A stretch of DNA of 64,000 nt from Vibrio penaeicida (GCF_030689305.1 NZ_JAUYVM010000001.1:372001-436000); one strand, 5' to 3'. Positions 1 to 11,279 are shown, counted from the first letter of the stretch. Numbers and translations: made by a program. Notes: generated from the sequence alone by a model not told the origin.

Positions 1-510
1 ATCCTCTTCTTTTAACGACGATAGCTTATAAACTCGCGCCCTTGAAAGAAGTGCATTGTTTAGCTCAAAGGAAGGATTTTCGGTTGTCGCACCAATAAAA
101 GTCACTGTGCCATCTTCAATATGGGGTAAAAAAGCATCTTGCTGACTTTTATTGAAGCGGTGTACCTCGTCCACAAACAAGATGGTTTTCCTGCCTGCAA
201 CTTTGTTATCACGTGCTTTTTCAATGGCAATACGGATATCTTTAACACCGGAGGTCACCGCAGAAACGCGCTCAACTTCCGCATTAGCATAATTTGCCGC
301 GACTTCAGCCAATGTCGTTTTCCCAGTGCCCGGCGGGCCCCATAAGATCATGGAGTGCAAATGCCCAGCTTCTAAAGCACGACGGAGAGGCTTACCTTCG
401 CCCAGAATATGTTGCTGACCAATATATTGCTCGACGGTTTCTGGGCGCATGCGTGCGGCTAAAGGCCGAAAGTCTTCATCACCAGAAAAGTCGAGCGAAT
501 AGTTACTCAT
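1..510 (-). CDS. rarA: RarA (MgsA) replication-associated recombination ATPase, C-terminal part outside window
   Basis: The reading frame starts at the ATG at 510-508 and runs off the left edge, so about 170 N-terminal codons are visible. It shows the clamp-loader AAA+ fold: a Walker A motif GPPGTGKTT, a Walker B VDEVHRFN followed by KSQQDAF, and sensor-1 [11 protein letters not shown], all hallmarks of RarA/MgsA/WRNIP1. RarA acts at stalled replication forks. Its ATG shares one base with the lolA stop codon (TAATG), so the two are translationally coupled. The order lrp-ftsK-lolA-rarA is the same as in enterobacteria. The C-terminal tetramerisation domain cannot be judged here. Confidence 0.95.
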   Translation of the reverse strand, partial: MSNYSLDFSGDEDFRPLAARMRPETVEQYIGQQHILGEGKPLRRALEAGHLHSMILWGPPGTGKTTLAEVAANYANAEVERVSAVTSGVKDIRIAIEKARDNKVAGRKTILFVDEVHRFNKSQQDAFLPHIEDGTVTFIGATTENPSFELNNALLSRARVYKLSSLKEED

Positions 511-1115
511 TAGTTGCCACGCTCATCATAAACTTCAACACCTTTTGGTGGTGTGAAAGTAAATCTTTCTTTTGCTGGCGTCTTCATACTGATTGAATTA
601 AAAGTAAATTGGCTTGTTTGACCGTCTTGCTCGACAACCGAAAAACCTTCTATTTTACCTTTGGCAGTCACATCAATGATGAATTGCCCTTGTGTGGAAT
701 TTTCCGAGACAGGTTCAAGGGTGAACCGGTTATCTTTTTGAGCAACTCGGTAATTATCCCAGTCACTTTGTCTATTTCGTGTGAGCAGAACAAAGGGTGT
801 TTGTCCCGTTGCTTGCTCTTGGTTATAAATGCTCACCTGCTCCAAGAAAGGTTCGTAATACCAAACCACATCACCGTCAGAAACAAGCTCTGTCTCATCT
901 GGTTCTATTGTCGACCAACGAAACATGCTTGGACGTGCGATATCCGCAGTGCCATTTGCTTGCTGAATCACTTCGCCATCAGGCGCTGTCACCGTTTGCG
1001 AAAACGCCGCGCTGAACCCGTCTGTTTTACTCAATCGTTCACTTAATTCAGATTTAGGTGATGCCACTGTGGTGGCAGATATACTAAACGTGAACAGAAT
1101 AAGCCATTTTTTCAT
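510..1115 (-). CDS. lolA: LolA outer-membrane lipoprotein carrier protein
   Basis: This 201-residue periplasmic protein has an N-terminal signal peptide ([19 protein letters not shown], cleavage near residue 19). The mature part is typical of LolA, including [22 protein letters not shown] and a C-terminal [11 protein letters not shown]. LolA takes lipoproteins released by LolCDE at the inner membrane and carries them through the periplasm to LolB. The conserved Arg of the RPSxFRW region that closes the hydrophobic cavity is present. The gene lies between ftsK and rarA in the conserved order and overlaps the rarA start by one base. Length matches the family. Confidence 0.96.
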   Translation of the reverse strand: MKKWLILFTFSISATTVASPKSELSERLSKTDGFSAAFSQTVTAPDGEVIQQANGTADIARPSMFRWSTIEPDETELVSDGDVVWYYEPFLEQVSIYNQEQATGQTPFVLLTRNRQSDWDNYRVAQKDNRFTLEPVSENSTQGQFIIDVTAKGKIEGFSVVEQDGQTSQFTFNSISMKTPAKERFTFTPPKGVEVYDERGN

Positions 1116-1192
1116 TTAAAATCTCTTTAAACTAATACCGATAACGAATTGGACAACGTTTTTTTGTCTCTGTTTCATTGGAACCTGTTGAC

Positions 1193-4075
1193 CTAGTCTT
1201 TAATTGGTGGCGGTGCAAGAACCTCGCGATTACCATTGTGACCAGGGGCACTAACAATGCCTTGTGCTTCGAGTTGCTCCACAATTCTGGCTGCGCGGTT
1301 ATAGCCGATCTTGAATCGACGCTGTACACCGGAAACAGAGCCACGTCGGCTTTCAACAACGTGCTCTACCACTTGGTCAAACAATGGATCGACATCTTCG
1401 TCAGCTTCCATCGCCTCACCGGGCAACAACGTATCCGCTGTCTGTTCACCGTTAGTGATTTCATCAATGTACTCTGGCTTACCACGAGCTTTCCAATCAT
1501 TAACAACGGCATGAACATCATCGTCGGAGGCAAATGCTCCGTGAACACGAATCGTGTGGCTAGATCCCGGAGGAAGATAAAGCATATCACCCATTCCAAG
1601 CAGTGACTCGGCACCACCTTGATCAAGTATGGTTCTAGAATCCGTTTTCGTTGATACCGTAAAGGCAACACGTGTTGGTATGTTCGCTTTGATTAAACCG
1701 GTGATCACATCAACCGATGGACGCTGCGTTGCCAAAATCAAATGCACACCTGCTGCTCGTGCTTTTTGCGCCAGTCGGGCTATCAACTCTTCCACTTTTT
1801 TACCGACGACCATCATGAGATCGGCAAATTCATCGACAATGACAACAATGTACGGCAGTTTTTCTAATAGAGGTGGCAATTCATCCATGCTATCGCCCGC
1901 TTGCCATAGAGGGTCATGGATTGGATGCCCTGCGTCCGCCGCCATTTTTAATTTTTCATTAAATCCTTTGATGTTTCTAACACCCAGAGCAGACATGAGC
2001 TTGTATCGACGTTCCATTTCACCAACGCACCAACGCAGAGCGTTCGATGCATCTTTCATGTCGGTTACCACTTCCGAAAGCAGGTGCGGAATACCCTCGT
2101 AAATCGAAAGCTCCAACATTTTAGGGTCGATCATAATAAATCGAACATCTTCCGGCTTCGACTTATAGAGCATGCTTAAGATCATGACATTCACGCCGAC
2201 TGACTTACCTGAACCCGTCGTACCAGCAACAAGCACATGTGGCATCTTTGCTAAGTCAGCAACAACGGCTTCACCCGCAATATCTTGGCCAAGTACCACT
2301 GTTGTTGGTGAGGTGGCATTTTCAAATTGAGGACTGTTAATCACGTCAGACATGAATACCGTCTGACGGCTCATATTGGGTAATTCCAATCCAACATAAG
2401 GTTTGCCCGGAATGACTTCAACCACACGTACTGCCATAGCAGATAGAGAGCGCGCTAAGTCCATAGACAGACCAGATATGCGGCTTACTTTTACCCCTGG
2501 TGCCAAATCTAACTCGAAACGAGTAATGACCGGACCGGGGAAGATATCAACCACTTTCGCGGTGATCTTGTAGTCAGCTAATTTTGATTCAACCAAACGA
2601 GCAATATCTTCTAGAGCAGCTCTATCTATATGATTCTCGCGCTTCTCCGGATGATACAGCAACTCAAGAGTTGGCATTGGGGAAGTGGGCTTGGGTAATG
2701 TTTGATCCTTTTGTACAAGGAACGGATTTTGACTTGCGGCAACATTTTGCTGCGCATCCGCCACCAATGACTGGAATGCCGCAACATCTGCGTCGCCTTC
2801 CGCTACTTCTTCAACCTCTGCTAGAGAATCTGAAGCAGGTTCAATGGCTTCCTCATTAAAATCAGATGAAGCTTCTACTTCTACCTCAGAAGCTCTTTCT
2901 TCTTCATTAAGGGTAGGTTCAGTTTCAAATTCAGAAATTGTTGGCGTACTTTCTTCTATTTCCACATCATCGAAATTAATAGAGTCATGCATGTCTTGCT
3001 GTACATCTTCAACTTCCTGAGAGTTTTCACTCGGCTGAATATCACTTACCGCAACAACATCTGCTCCTTCAGCATAATCGTTCGCTTGCTCTGCTTGATA
3101 GGTCAGCTCTTCGATGGTTGCATTAGGTGAAAGTGCCCGTTCTTCATTTTGCTCAAGCACACCACTGTCGAATTCATTCGCTTCAGCCATTTGCTCACTG
3201 ATGGGAGGATGATCAGAATCATCTCTGTGTACCGCTTGAGGGAGGTGAATGTTGAATCTTGACTCGGCATGACCATCGTCATCATCCAACTGGGAGGAAT
3301 TCGGTTCAATGTCGTCAACAAGCTCTTGGTATGGGCTTTCCATACCCAACGGAGGAGATATGGATTCTTGCTGGTCAGCATGTTTAAGTTCTGGATCCTG
3401 CAATGTAGGTTTAATGTGTTCTTCTTTAGACCCACGAACCAAATTCATTAGCCATGCGCAGAATGAAATAAACGAATTTCCTAACCATTCAACAATAGAT
3501 AACCAAGAAATGCCCGTAAGGAGGGTGAAGCCTGCTCCCCATAAAAAAAGCAGAACAAGTGTCGTGCCGAGCAAGTTAAATGCAGGTAAAGCCAGATTAG
3601 TGATCACGTCACCAATCACACCACCTGATGAGAAATACCAGATGTCATCAAAATTGATATCGGCAAGGCCACAACTCGTAATAATGACGACGGTTAGCCC
3701 TAAAAGGCGCGTTCCCCACAACATAAAGTCGATGGGTTCATCTTCTGCTCTTTTTCGAAAGAACACCCAAGTCATCACGGAGATAGCAATAGGTAGAGGA
3801 TAGGCTATAGAGCCAAAAACAAAGAAAAGACTGTCTGCTACCCAAGCGCCAAATTGCCCTCCTAGGTTTTTCACTTCGCCTCCCCATGCAGTTTGGGACC
3901 ATGAAGGATCGGCAGGATCAAAGGAAAGTAAAGCAATAGAGATTAGAATCGCTGTAAGACAACCTAATATGAAGCAGCAATCGCGAAGTCGTTGTAGCCC
4001 ATTTAATCGAGGAGATAAGGTCTCTTCTTGGGACTTTATAATGGTTTCAACCTTTTCTTTGTTCTCTCTGAACAT
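1193..4075 (-). CDS. ftsK: DNA translocase FtsK
   Basis: This 960-residue cell-division DNA pump has an N-terminal domain with about four membrane segments (residues 30-200), an acidic linker rich in Glu and Asp (about 220-460), and a C-terminal RecA-like motor. The motor carries Walker [14 protein letters not shown] and Walker [12 protein letters not shown]. The last 70 residues form the winged-helix gamma domain ([18 protein letters not shown]) that reads KOPS and activates XerCD at dif. The protein localises to the septum and clears the terminus region before division. The linker is shorter than in E. coli FtsK (1329 residues), as is usual in vibrios. The start ATG at 4075 precedes [11 protein letters not shown] strong terminator separates it from lrp upstream. 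Confidence 0.97.
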   Translation of the reverse strand: MFRENKEKVETIIKSQEETLSPRLNGLQRLRDCCFILGCLTAILISIALLSFDPADPSWSQTAWGGEVKNLGGQFGAWVADSLFFVFGSIAYPLPIAISVMTWVFFRKRAEDEPIDFMLWGTRLLGLTVVIITSCGLADINFDDIWYFSSGGVIGDVITNLALPAFNLLGTTLVLLFLWGAGFTLLTGISWLSIVEWLGNSFISFCAWLMNLVRGSKEEHIKPTLQDPELKHADQQESISPPLGMESPYQELVDDIEPNSSQLDDDDGHAESRFNIHLPQAVHRDDSDHPPISEQMAEANEFDSGVLEQNEERALSPNATIEELTYQAEQANDYAEGADVVAVSDIQPSENSQEVEDVQQDMHDSINFDDVEIEESTPTISEFETEPTLNEEERASEVEVEASSDFNEEAIEPASDSLAEVEEVAEGDADVAAFQSLVADAQQNVAASQNPFLVQKDQTLPKPTSPMPTLELLYHPEKRENHIDRAALEDIARLVESKLADYKITAKVVDIFPGPVITRFELDLAPGVKVSRISGLSMDLARSLSAMAVRVVEVIPGKPYVGLELPNMSRQTVFMSDVINSPQFENATSPTTVVLGQDIAGEAVVADLAKMPHVLVAGTTGSGKSVGVNVMILSMLYKSKPEDVRFIMIDPKMLELSIYEGIPHLLSEVVTDMKDASNALRWCVGEMERRYKLMSALGVRNIKGFNEKLKMAADAGHPIHDPLWQAGDSMDELPPLLEKLPYIVVIVDEFADLMMVVGKKVEELIARLAQKARAAGVHLILATQRPSVDVITGLIKANIPTRVAFTVSTKTDSRTILDQGGAESLLGMGDMLYLPPGSSHTIRVHGAFASDDDVHAVVNDWKARGKPEYIDEITNGEQTADTLLPGEAMEADEDVDPLFDQVVEHVVESRRGSVSGVQRRFKIGYNRAARIVEQLEAQGIVSAPGHNGNREVLAPPPIKD

Positions 4076-4110
4076 ATACCAACTTTATGCTTATTGATTT
4101 CAAAAAACGC

Positions 4111-4134
4111 ACCGAGCGGCAATAGCCGCTCGGT
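4111..4134 (-). terminator. Rho-independent terminator after lrp
   Basis: A perfect 10-bp stem (ACCGAGCGGC / GCCGCTCGGT) with a 4-base loop AATA. Read on the minus strand it is followed by GCGTTTTTTG. It lies 3' of lrp and just upstream of ftsK. Confidence 0.85.
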
Positions 4135-4309
4135 TTGTTAGATGATTTAACCACATCAAGCAATAAAACCCAATCTCTGTTCGGTTCGCAAACCCAATAA
4201 ACGGGCAGTTTCCCGAACAAAATAAGGACAATTAACTAACGTAATTCCTGAAGTTGAATCCAGATCTCAATCGAATTCGCCACTACACAACAGAAATTAC
4301 GTCTTGTAC

Positions 4310-4804
4310 TTATCGAGTTTTAATAACCAACTGGTTGGTCTGTTTAACTTCTTCCATAACCACATATGTGCGGGTATCGTTAACGCCAGGTAAACGCAGA
4401 AGCGTGTCACCCAACAATTTACGGTAGGCACTCATATCTGATACACGGGTTTTTAGAAGATAGTCAAAATCGCCAGACACTAAATGACATTCTTGAATGT
4501 CATCCAGCTTTTGTACTGCATGATTAAATTGTTCGAACACATCTGGTGCGCCTCGATTTAACGTAATCTCAACAAATACCAATAGCGATGCATCTAGATA
4601 CTGAGGATTCAGCAAAGCTGTGTATCCAGTAATGTATCCTTGTCTCTCCAATCGACGCACACGTTCTAGACATGGCGTTGGAGATAATCCCACTCTTTTA
4701 GATAACTCTACATTCGAAATACGACCATCTTTCTGAAGTTCGTTAAGAATGTTTCTATCAATACGATCTAATTCCTTGGACGGCTTCTTATAGTTATCCA
4801 CCAT
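4310..4804 (-). CDS. lrp: Leucine-responsive regulatory protein Lrp
   Basis: This 164-residue global regulator is the length of E. coli Lrp. It has an N-terminal helix-turn-helix of the Lrp/AsnC family (LDRIDRNILNELQKDGRISN then VELSKRVGLSPTPCLERVRR) and a C-terminal RAM ligand-binding domain, for example LVSGDFDYLLKTRV. Lrp controls amino-acid metabolism in response to leucine and alanine. It is divergent from alanine dehydrogenase across a 155-bp AT-rich gap, an arrangement that suggests direct control of ald by Lrp (inference). The start ATG is at 4804. Confidence 0.97.
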   Translation of the reverse strand: MVDNYKKPSKELDRIDRNILNELQKDGRISNVELSKRVGLSPTPCLERVRRLERQGYITGYTALLNPQYLDASLLVFVEITLNRGAPDVFEQFNHAVQKLDDIQECHLVSGDFDYLLKTRVSDMSAYRKLLGDTLLRLPGVNDTRTYVVMEEVKQTNQLVIKTR

Positions 4805-4959
4805 TTTTTATCCCACCTTATTACTTCCTTGCAAAAAAATATACTACAACTTTTTAATATTCAGTATCAAATTTTTCAAATACAACTCTATACTAGATAT
4901 TAATTCGACGGAATTACCCTACACATAGATAATACAACCAAAAATATTGAGGAGTCAGG

Positions 4960-6084
4960 ATGATTATTGGCGTACCGAAGGAAATCAAAAACCACGAATA
5001 CAGAGTGGGTATGATTCCATCCAGTGTGAGAGAACTTGTCTCTCACGGTCACCAAGTCATTGTCGAAACTAATGCCGGTAGTGGTATCGGTTTTTCCGAT
5101 CAAGACTATATTGCCGTAGGTGCATCCATTCTTCCTACTGCTGCTGACGTTTTCGCGAAAGCAGACATGATTGTTAAGGTTAAAGAACCTCAAGCCGTCG
5201 AGCGCGCTATGCTGCGTGAGGGGCAAATATTGTTCACATATTTACACCTAGCACCAGATTTTCCACAAACTGAAGAGCTTATCAAGAGCAAAGCTGTCTG
5301 CATAGCATATGAGACTGTAACAGATAATATGGGTCGTCTGCCACTTTTAGCACCAATGTCTGAAGTTGCAGGTCGTATGTCGATTCAAGCGGGCGCTCAA
5401 ACTCTTGAGAAATCACATGGTGGTCGAGGCCTACTTTTAGGCGGTGTTCCAGGTGTTGAACCAGCAAAAGTTGTCGTCGTTGGCGGTGGCGTAGTAGGTT
5501 CAAATGCAGCTCGTATGGCGGTGGGTTTACGTGCAGACGTCACCATTTTAGACCGCAGCATTGACACTCTACGTGCGCTAGACGAAGAGTTCCAAGGCCG
5601 CGCGAAAGTCGTTTATTCTACTGAAGATGCGCTTGAAAAACATGTACTTGAAGCCGATCTAGTGATTGGTGCAGTACTAATACCTGGTGCGGCAGCACCA
5701 AAGCTGATCACGAAAGAACACATCAAACGCATGAAGCCAGGGGCTGCGGTAGTGGATGTCGCAATCGATCAGGGCGGTTGTTTTGAAACATCAAAAGCAA
5801 CAACACATGCTGAACCAACTTACATCGTTGACGAAGTTGTACACTACTGTGTAGCAAATATGCCAGGAGCCGTAGCACGAACGTCTACTTTTGCGCTAAA
5901 TAATGCAACATTACCTTACATTATTAAGCTCGCAAACAATGGATACGAGAAAGCACTCCTTGCAGATGAAGGGCTACTCGAAGGACTAAATGTTATTCAT
6001 GGAAAAGTAACCTGCAAAGAAGTAGCTGAAAGCTTCGACTTAGAATACGTTGAAGCGAAGCAAGCTATCGCCATGTTCAATTAA
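4960..6084 (+). CDS. ald: Alanine dehydrogenase
   Basis: This 374-residue NAD-dependent enzyme interconverts L-alanine and pyruvate plus ammonia. The start [17 protein letters not shown] contains the conserved substrate-binding Arg15. Lys75 lies in the VKVKEP segment and His96 in LHLAPD. The Rossmann fold motif [17 protein letters not shown] sits near residue 170. The catalytic Asp270 region reads DVAIDQGG. A good ribosome binding site (TGAGGAG) lies 7-8 bases before the ATG. The gene is divergent from lrp and followed by its own terminator. Regulation by Lrp is likely from context only. Confidence 0.97.
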   Translation: MIIGVPKEIKNHEYRVGMIPSSVRELVSHGHQVIVETNAGSGIGFSDQDYIAVGASILPTAADVFAKADMIVKVKEPQAVERAMLREGQILFTYLHLAPDFPQTEELIKSKAVCIAYETVTDNMGRLPLLAPMSEVAGRMSIQAGAQTLEKSHGGRGLLLGGVPGVEPAKVVVVGGGVVGSNAARMAVGLRADVTILDRSIDTLRALDEEFQGRAKVVYSTEDALEKHVLEADLVIGAVLIPGAAAPKLITKEHIKRMKPGAAVVDVAIDQGGCFETSKATTHAEPTYIVDEVVHYCVANMPGAVARTSTFALNNATLPYIIKLANNGYEKALLADEGLLEGLNVIHGKVTCKEVAESFDLEYVEAKQAIAMFN

Positions 6085-6126
6085 GAACGATATGTTATTA
6101 GTTATTCTTAGCTGAATGATGACGGA

Positions 6127-6152
6127 AAAGACTCGCTTACGCGGGTCTTTTT
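6127..6152 (+). terminator. Terminator after ald
   Basis: Stem GACTCGC / GCGGGTC (one G-U pair) with loop TTAC, followed by eight T residues. The 3' end of the convergent methyltransferase gene (stop at 6137) lies inside this structure. Confidence 0.8.
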
Positions 6153-7339
6153 TTTGCCTGTATGAGTATGTTTCTTGGTGTATCTTCTTCAGCACAAAAC
6201 TCATTCACGCTCACCGAATATCCATTCTCTTCGAGATATAAAGCCCGATCTAAAACGAGCCAAAGCTCTAGTGGTCTTTGGAAAACTTGCTGAATTAGGC
6301 TTAACCTCTCCATCTGCCAAAATCGCTCTTCACCACGTCGTTTCCAATACTCAAAGTCTATTGACCCCAGTTTGAAATTTTTTTCCTTGTCAGCCCATAA
6401 GCAAAACGCTTCAAATCCACCCGACAACATCGACTTCTTAATACTAGGGATAGCCGTATAGGTAGAGTGCCCCTTCTGCTCTTTTAAAAATGAGTCCAAT
6501 CCGAGCCTATAACTCATTTCTTCAAATCTATGACGGTGAACTCGCTCCCCCCCAGTTACTGTCGCTTGAAGAGGTATTCTTAATTCGGCTTTGGTCAACT
6601 TCATGTCATGCTTAATACCTTCCGATGAAAGAGGCAGATAACAGTCCGACTGAATAAGGTGATAGCAGCAGGGAGAGATCGAAAACTCGCTTATACCTAC
6701 TTCGCACCCTCGCTTGATAAGGTTAACGTGCAAATCTCCACAAGCGTGTAGAGCAACGGCGTGTTGACTAGGCTTCATAATCAGAGATGCACTCTTGGTG
6801 AGGGCATCTCCTTGAACAAAGCGCATAGCTAATTCTTTTTTATCCGCTAGAGCTTGTCCGCTATCACATAAGGCTTTCTGCCATTCAAAACTGGTGACTG
6901 GAATTGTAGAATTTGATGCAAGTAGCTGCCCTAAAAAACCTTTACCAGAGCACCATTCAAGCCATTCCTCTCCAACGTTTCCATTTAGGCAAGCATCACT
7001 CATTAACCGTATCTGATTTAGCTTTCTCCCCGGTATACCTGCTTCGGAGCCCTTGGATAGCTTTGTTAATTCAGATGGCGTCAGTCTATTTAAGTAAGAA
7101 AGCTCGTGTAAGTCGGCTACATCAGGAATAAATCTTGATATTTCCTTTACCAAGTGGGGGGTATTTGCTTTCAGGTTAATGATTTCTGCTTCCGCAAGAC
7201 CACTTAACCAAGGGGTTAGGTTGGGGTAATTTAAATCCCACGGAAAATTTGCGCAATCACTCATGTGAAATGGCTGAAATCGCCATTCATTATCGTGCAA
7301 AGCCAATAATGAACTGATCTTTTGGAAAATTTTATTCAT
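6137..7339 (-). CDS. SAM-dependent methyltransferase-like protein (Methyltransf_32 / GSTCD-like)
   Basis: This 400-residue cytoplasmic protein has a central SAM-binding region. Motif I is WCSGKGFLGQLL near residue 130, a second motif VALHACGDLHVNLIKRG lies near 195, and SPCCYH near 220. The ACGDL...SPCCYH combination is typical of the Methyltransf_32 family, which includes eukaryotic GSTCD and, more distantly, TRM13-like RNA methyltransferases. The substrate is unknown; RNA is a guess from the relatives. It is convergent with ald and its stop lies within the ald terminator. The start ATG at 7339 has a GGGGGAAT sequence upstream. Orthologues of similar length occur in other vibrios, as far as I recall. 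Confidence 0.75.
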   Translation of the reverse strand: MNKIFQKISSLLALHDNEWRFQPFHMSDCANFPWDLNYPNLTPWLSGLAEAEIINLKANTPHLVKEISRFIPDVADLHELSYLNRLTPSELTKLSKGSEAGIPGRKLNQIRLMSDACLNGNVGEEWLEWCSGKGFLGQLLASNSTIPVTSFEWQKALCDSGQALADKKELAMRFVQGDALTKSASLIMKPSQHAVALHACGDLHVNLIKRGCEVGISEFSISPCCYHLIQSDCYLPLSSEGIKHDMKLTKAELRIPLQATVTGGERVHRHRFEEMSYRLGLDSFLKEQKGHSTYTAIPSIKKSMLSGGFEAFCLWADKEKNFKLGSIDFEYWKRRGEERFWQMERLSLIQQVFQRPLELWLVLDRALYLEENGYSVSVNEFCAEEDTPRNILIQAKKRPA

Positions 7340-7394
7340 GATTCCCCCTAGAATCGGGCGATTGTAAGGGGAATCATAAGAGAGTTAAAGTGGT

Positions 7395-8765
<1,371 letters not shown>

Positions 8766-9530
8766 ATGAATATTGGTTTAATAATCGCGCTTGTTGCTAT
8801 TTTGTTGGTTCTCGTAATTGGTTACAACATTATGCTTCAGTACCGCATGAAAGTAGAGACTGCAAAAAAACAAGAGTCCACACGGCATCTAGCAGTTATT
8901 GATGCGACAGAGGATCTTATTGGGAACGCACATCACCTACCCTACAGTAAGGATCTTTTGGTGTGTTTGAACACGCGAATTCTTGACGCACTGGAATCTA
9001 TGTTTGAATTAGATCCTAAAAACAAGCAGTTGAAGTCTCGTGTTGCCAACATGCAATCTCAAATCCAACAATTAAAAGAAAACTACCAAGGTGGCGAAAC
9101 GGCTTCGTTCAAGGTACCGAGCAGTGACAAGCAAGCCATTATAATGCTGAAGCTTGTTAAGCGATTGCGCGAGACAATTCGAAGTGAGCACAATAAAGGT
9201 CGCTTTGAGACTCAAGCTTATGTGGCAGAAAATTCTCGCTTAGAACAAATCCAAGTTCGCATAAACATCGAAAACGTTATTAAACGTGCTAATGATTCGG
9301 TATTGAGAGGACAAGCTGGTACGGCGAAGCAGCTTTTGAAAAAAGGCTTAGATGCACTGGCGTCTAAAAATGATACATATTCCAACAAGGCTAAAGAAAA
9401 ACTGCAAGCCATGCTGGATGATATGGATCAGAAAAGGCAAGACAAAGAAGCGGAGCATGCTAAAGATCGAGACGAGAAAGAACGTAACGATGATATGGAT
9501 GCCCTCTTCGGTGAAAAGAAAAAGTGGTAA
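8766..9530 (+). CDS. Membrane-anchored coiled-coil protein of unknown function
   Basis: This 254-residue protein starts MNIGLIIALVAILLVLVIGY, a single N-terminal membrane segment with the rest facing the cytoplasm. The body is predicted to be largely helical and heptad-rich (KNKQLKSRVANMQSQIQQLK; KLVKRLRETIRSEHNKG). It ends in a highly charged tail (DMDQKRQDKEAEHAKDRDEK) and GEKKKW. The upstream in-frame start at 8718 (with MYPRGLAF...) was rejected because the membrane segment follows the ATG at 8766 directly. Relatives in vibrios are sometimes labelled DNA repair ATPase, but no Walker motif is visible. It is followed by a terminator and then by the resident miaE 5' fragment. No function can be assigned. 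Confidence 0.7.
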   Translation: MNIGLIIALVAILLVLVIGYNIMLQYRMKVETAKKQESTRHLAVIDATEDLIGNAHHLPYSKDLLVCLNTRILDALESMFELDPKNKQLKSRVANMQSQIQQLKENYQGGETASFKVPSSDKQAIIMLKLVKRLRETIRSEHNKGRFETQAYVAENSRLEQIQVRINIENVIKRANDSVLRGQAGTAKQLLKKGLDALASKNDTYSNKAKEKLQAMLDDMDQKRQDKEAEHAKDRDEKERNDDMDALFGEKKKW

Positions 9531-9554
9531 ACTAGCCATAGACTTATTGAAATC

Positions 9555-9580
9555 AAAGGTCGCTTTATGCGACCTTTTTT
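9555..9580 (+). terminator. Terminator after the coiled-coil gene
   Basis: Inverted repeat AAAGGTCGC / GCGACCTTT with loop TTTAT and a T-run. It ends 14 bases before the miaE 5' fragment. Confidence 0.85.
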
Positions 9581-9593
9581 ATATTGATGCAGT

Positions 9594-9749
9594 ATGATGA
9601 TTGAAGAAGAAAATATCCAAAAGCTCCTTATTCCTATCCAATCCTTTCTCCAGTGCGAGACACCTAAAGAGTGGATAGATGAAGCTAAAAAGCCAAAGAA
9701 TCTACCAACCGTTTTACTTGATCACTTAATGTGTGAACTGAAAGCATAG
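9594..9749 (+). pseudogene. miaE: 5' fragment of the resident miaE, interrupted by the island
   Basis: This 51-codon frame (MMIEEENIQKLLIPIQSFLQ...DHLMCELKA, then TAG) aligns with the N-terminus of the complete MiaE encoded at 15060-15827: FLQCETPKEWIDEAKKP against FLKCSTPDSWIEEARKP, and DHLMCELKA against DHLLCELKA. It stops one codon after the 16-bp repeat at 9730-9745. The missing remainder is found at 16029-16672. Joining the two at the repeat gives an uninterrupted MiaE with identical register. MiaE is the non-haem di-iron tRNA-(ms2io6A37) hydroxylase. The fragment alone lacks almost all metal ligands and cannot be active. Confidence 0.9.
9730..9745 (+). repeat. Left 16-bp direct repeat (attL-like)
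   Basis: TGTGTGAACTGAAAGC, identical to 16029-16044. It encodes part of the conserved MiaE segment CELKA, close to the expected first iron-ligand helix. It marks the left junction of the island. Confidence 0.85.
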
Positions 9750-9751
9750 GC

Positions 9752-10246
9752 GTGCATATCGCCATTTCAGAACAGGAACGAAAATTGATAAAACTGTATA
9801 GAGGTATTAGTGGAGCTTTGAAGGACGGGGTTTATCCAAACCCATATCTCGATACTCCTAGAAAACCAAAGGATACCCCTGAAGATATCCACTTGGAGGC
9901 CGAAAAATGGTTTGAAGCTAACCCAAAAATTGGAGTCAAAGCACGCAGCCAAACTATATTTTGCTCTACCGATATAGATCAAGCAAACTACTACGCTGAT
10001 CACGGTGGCTCTTTGTTATTGATTGAACCGATCGGCGATTATTGCTTGATATACAGCTCTGATGTACATGATTTTGATGAACTTCGTCCAGATATGAGGA
10101 ACTCAAAAGACGTAGCAGCTTGTTTGGATTCCAAACACTATGTTTCTGCAACGGATGTAAATGATCTTCCGAGTAACTTTAGTGGCGAAGTAATGATGTT
10201 TTGTAAGGAGTACAAAGTAACAAATGTGTCATCAAGAGTTGCGTAA
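9752..10246 (+). CDS. Small protein with ADP-ribosyltransferase-like R-S-E signature
   Basis: A frame of 164 residues if started at GTG 9752. A TTG at 9785 preceded by CAGGAACG is an alternative start that would give about 153 residues. Three spaced motifs resemble the R-S-E signature of ADP-ribosyltransferases: LYRG (Arg17), TIFCSTDIDQANYYAD (Ser72-Thr73) and SGEVMMFCKEY (Glu146). No signal peptide or membrane segment is seen. It lies immediately inside the left island repeat: GTG 9752 is two bases after the stop of the miaE fragment. It overlaps the next gene, a kinase, by 23 bases, so the two probably work together. Target and activity are unknown, and the ART call rests on motifs only. 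It could be another alpha/beta fold with chance similarity. Confidence 0.5.
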   Translation: MHIAISEQERKLIKLYRGISGALKDGVYPNPYLDTPRKPKDTPEDIHLEAEKWFEANPKIGVKARSQTIFCSTDIDQANYYADHGGSLLLIEPIGDYCLIYSSDVHDFDELRPDMRNSKDVAACLDSKHYVSATDVNDLPSNFSGEVMMFCKEYKVTNVSSRVA

Positions 10247-11279
10247 CTTCTTAGGACAATTAGATTTATTAAGTATTGCTGGCTACGACTTTGAGCGCCC
10301 TCTCGGTGGAGGAGGCAGTTCAGTGGGTGCTATTTACAGGAAAGCTGATGAACAAGTAGTCTTTAAATTTCTGATTGCCCCCCGTAATGATACCGAGCTT
10401 GAAAGGTTCAAGCTGGAGTATTCGTTCCTTAAAAAAAGCCCTCTAAACGACTATGGAAATGGTAAACAGTTCTTTCTTGGTCCAGAAACAAGTTATCCAG
10501 TTCCAACTATAAAGCATCCTCTACAGATTAATGAAAAAGGGCTTATAAATTACTTTTCATACAACTATGAAGAAGGTGAACTGCTTTCAGAGCTGAATTG
10601 GAGCACTTTCAGCTTTGACGAAAAAGTTTTGCTACTTCACCGTATAGCTTCTGCGCTAAGTTATTTTAGCCGTTCAAATTATGATCATAGAGATCTGCAT
10701 CCAGAGAACATACTCCTGCGACAAGGCTACGATATGGATACCAATCCCGAACAGCCAGATCCTAGAGTTATGATATTGGACTTGGGGAATTGCCAAGTTC
10801 AGTCTGCGACTCGTTGGTATATACGTGATGACTGTGATGAAGACGCTGTAATCCAAGACAACAATAGACGATTACTAACTTCCTTTGTATCTATGCCACC
10901 CGACTTTCTTGTAGAAGGTAAGAATATCCAAAACTATGATACATGGGCATTTGGTATTTTCGCATTTAACGTTTTATTTGATGAACTACCATTTGAGATA
11001 AAAGATATTAGTGACCTTACTAAGCTACGTGTAAGTGCATACTATCGTCCCAAATTTGCCAAAAACATACATACTCTCCCAGTATCATTACGAAAGATCT
11101 TGGAACGGATATTATCACTGGAAGGGAGAAATAGACCGCCTTTGTGGGCGATAGTAAAATTACTATACTGGGTTAGAATCGAAGAACCTAAAAATGAACA
11201 TCCATCAGGTTTCATTGAACAACTATTAAACAATGATGGAAATGATCCAAGACACAGCCCGATAGATGAGTGCTACTAA
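10224..11279 (+). CDS. Serine/threonine protein kinase-like protein of the island
   Basis: This 351-residue protein has a eukaryotic-type kinase core: Gly-rich loop LGGGGSSVGAIY (27-38), VVFK with the ATP-binding Lys48, catalytic loop HRDLHPENILL (155-165), metal-binding DLG in place of DFG (186-188), and helix-F motif YDTWAFG near 240. All catalytic residues are present, so it is probably active. No membrane segment or sensor domain follows; the C-terminus is a short acidic tail. The start overlaps the 3' end of the ART-like gene, and an AAGGAG lies 12 bases upstream. It faces the ABC-3C operon with a terminator between. It may regulate or phosphorylate the ART-like partner, or act as an effector itself; both are speculation. 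Confidence 0.8.
   Translation: MCHQELRNFLGQLDLLSIAGYDFERPLGGGGSSVGAIYRKADEQVVFKFLIAPRNDTELERFKLEYSFLKKSPLNDYGNGKQFFLGPETSYPVPTIKHPLQINEKGLINYFSYNYEEGELLSELNWSTFSFDEKVLLLHRIASALSYFSRSNYDHRDLHPENILLRQGYDMDTNPEQPDPRVMILDLGNCQVQSATRWYIRDDCDEDAVIQDNNRRLLTSFVSMPPDFLVEGKNIQNYDTWAFGIFAFNVLFDELPFEIKDISDLTKLRVSAYYRPKFAKNIHTLPVSLRKILERILSLEGRNRPPLWAIVKLLYWVRIEEPKNEHPSGFIEQLLNNDGNDPRHSPIDECY

Noticed and set aside
1178..2102. Plus-strand frames over ftsK
   Set aside because: Antisense to the conserved motor domain of ftsK, with no family resemblance and no ribosome binding site.
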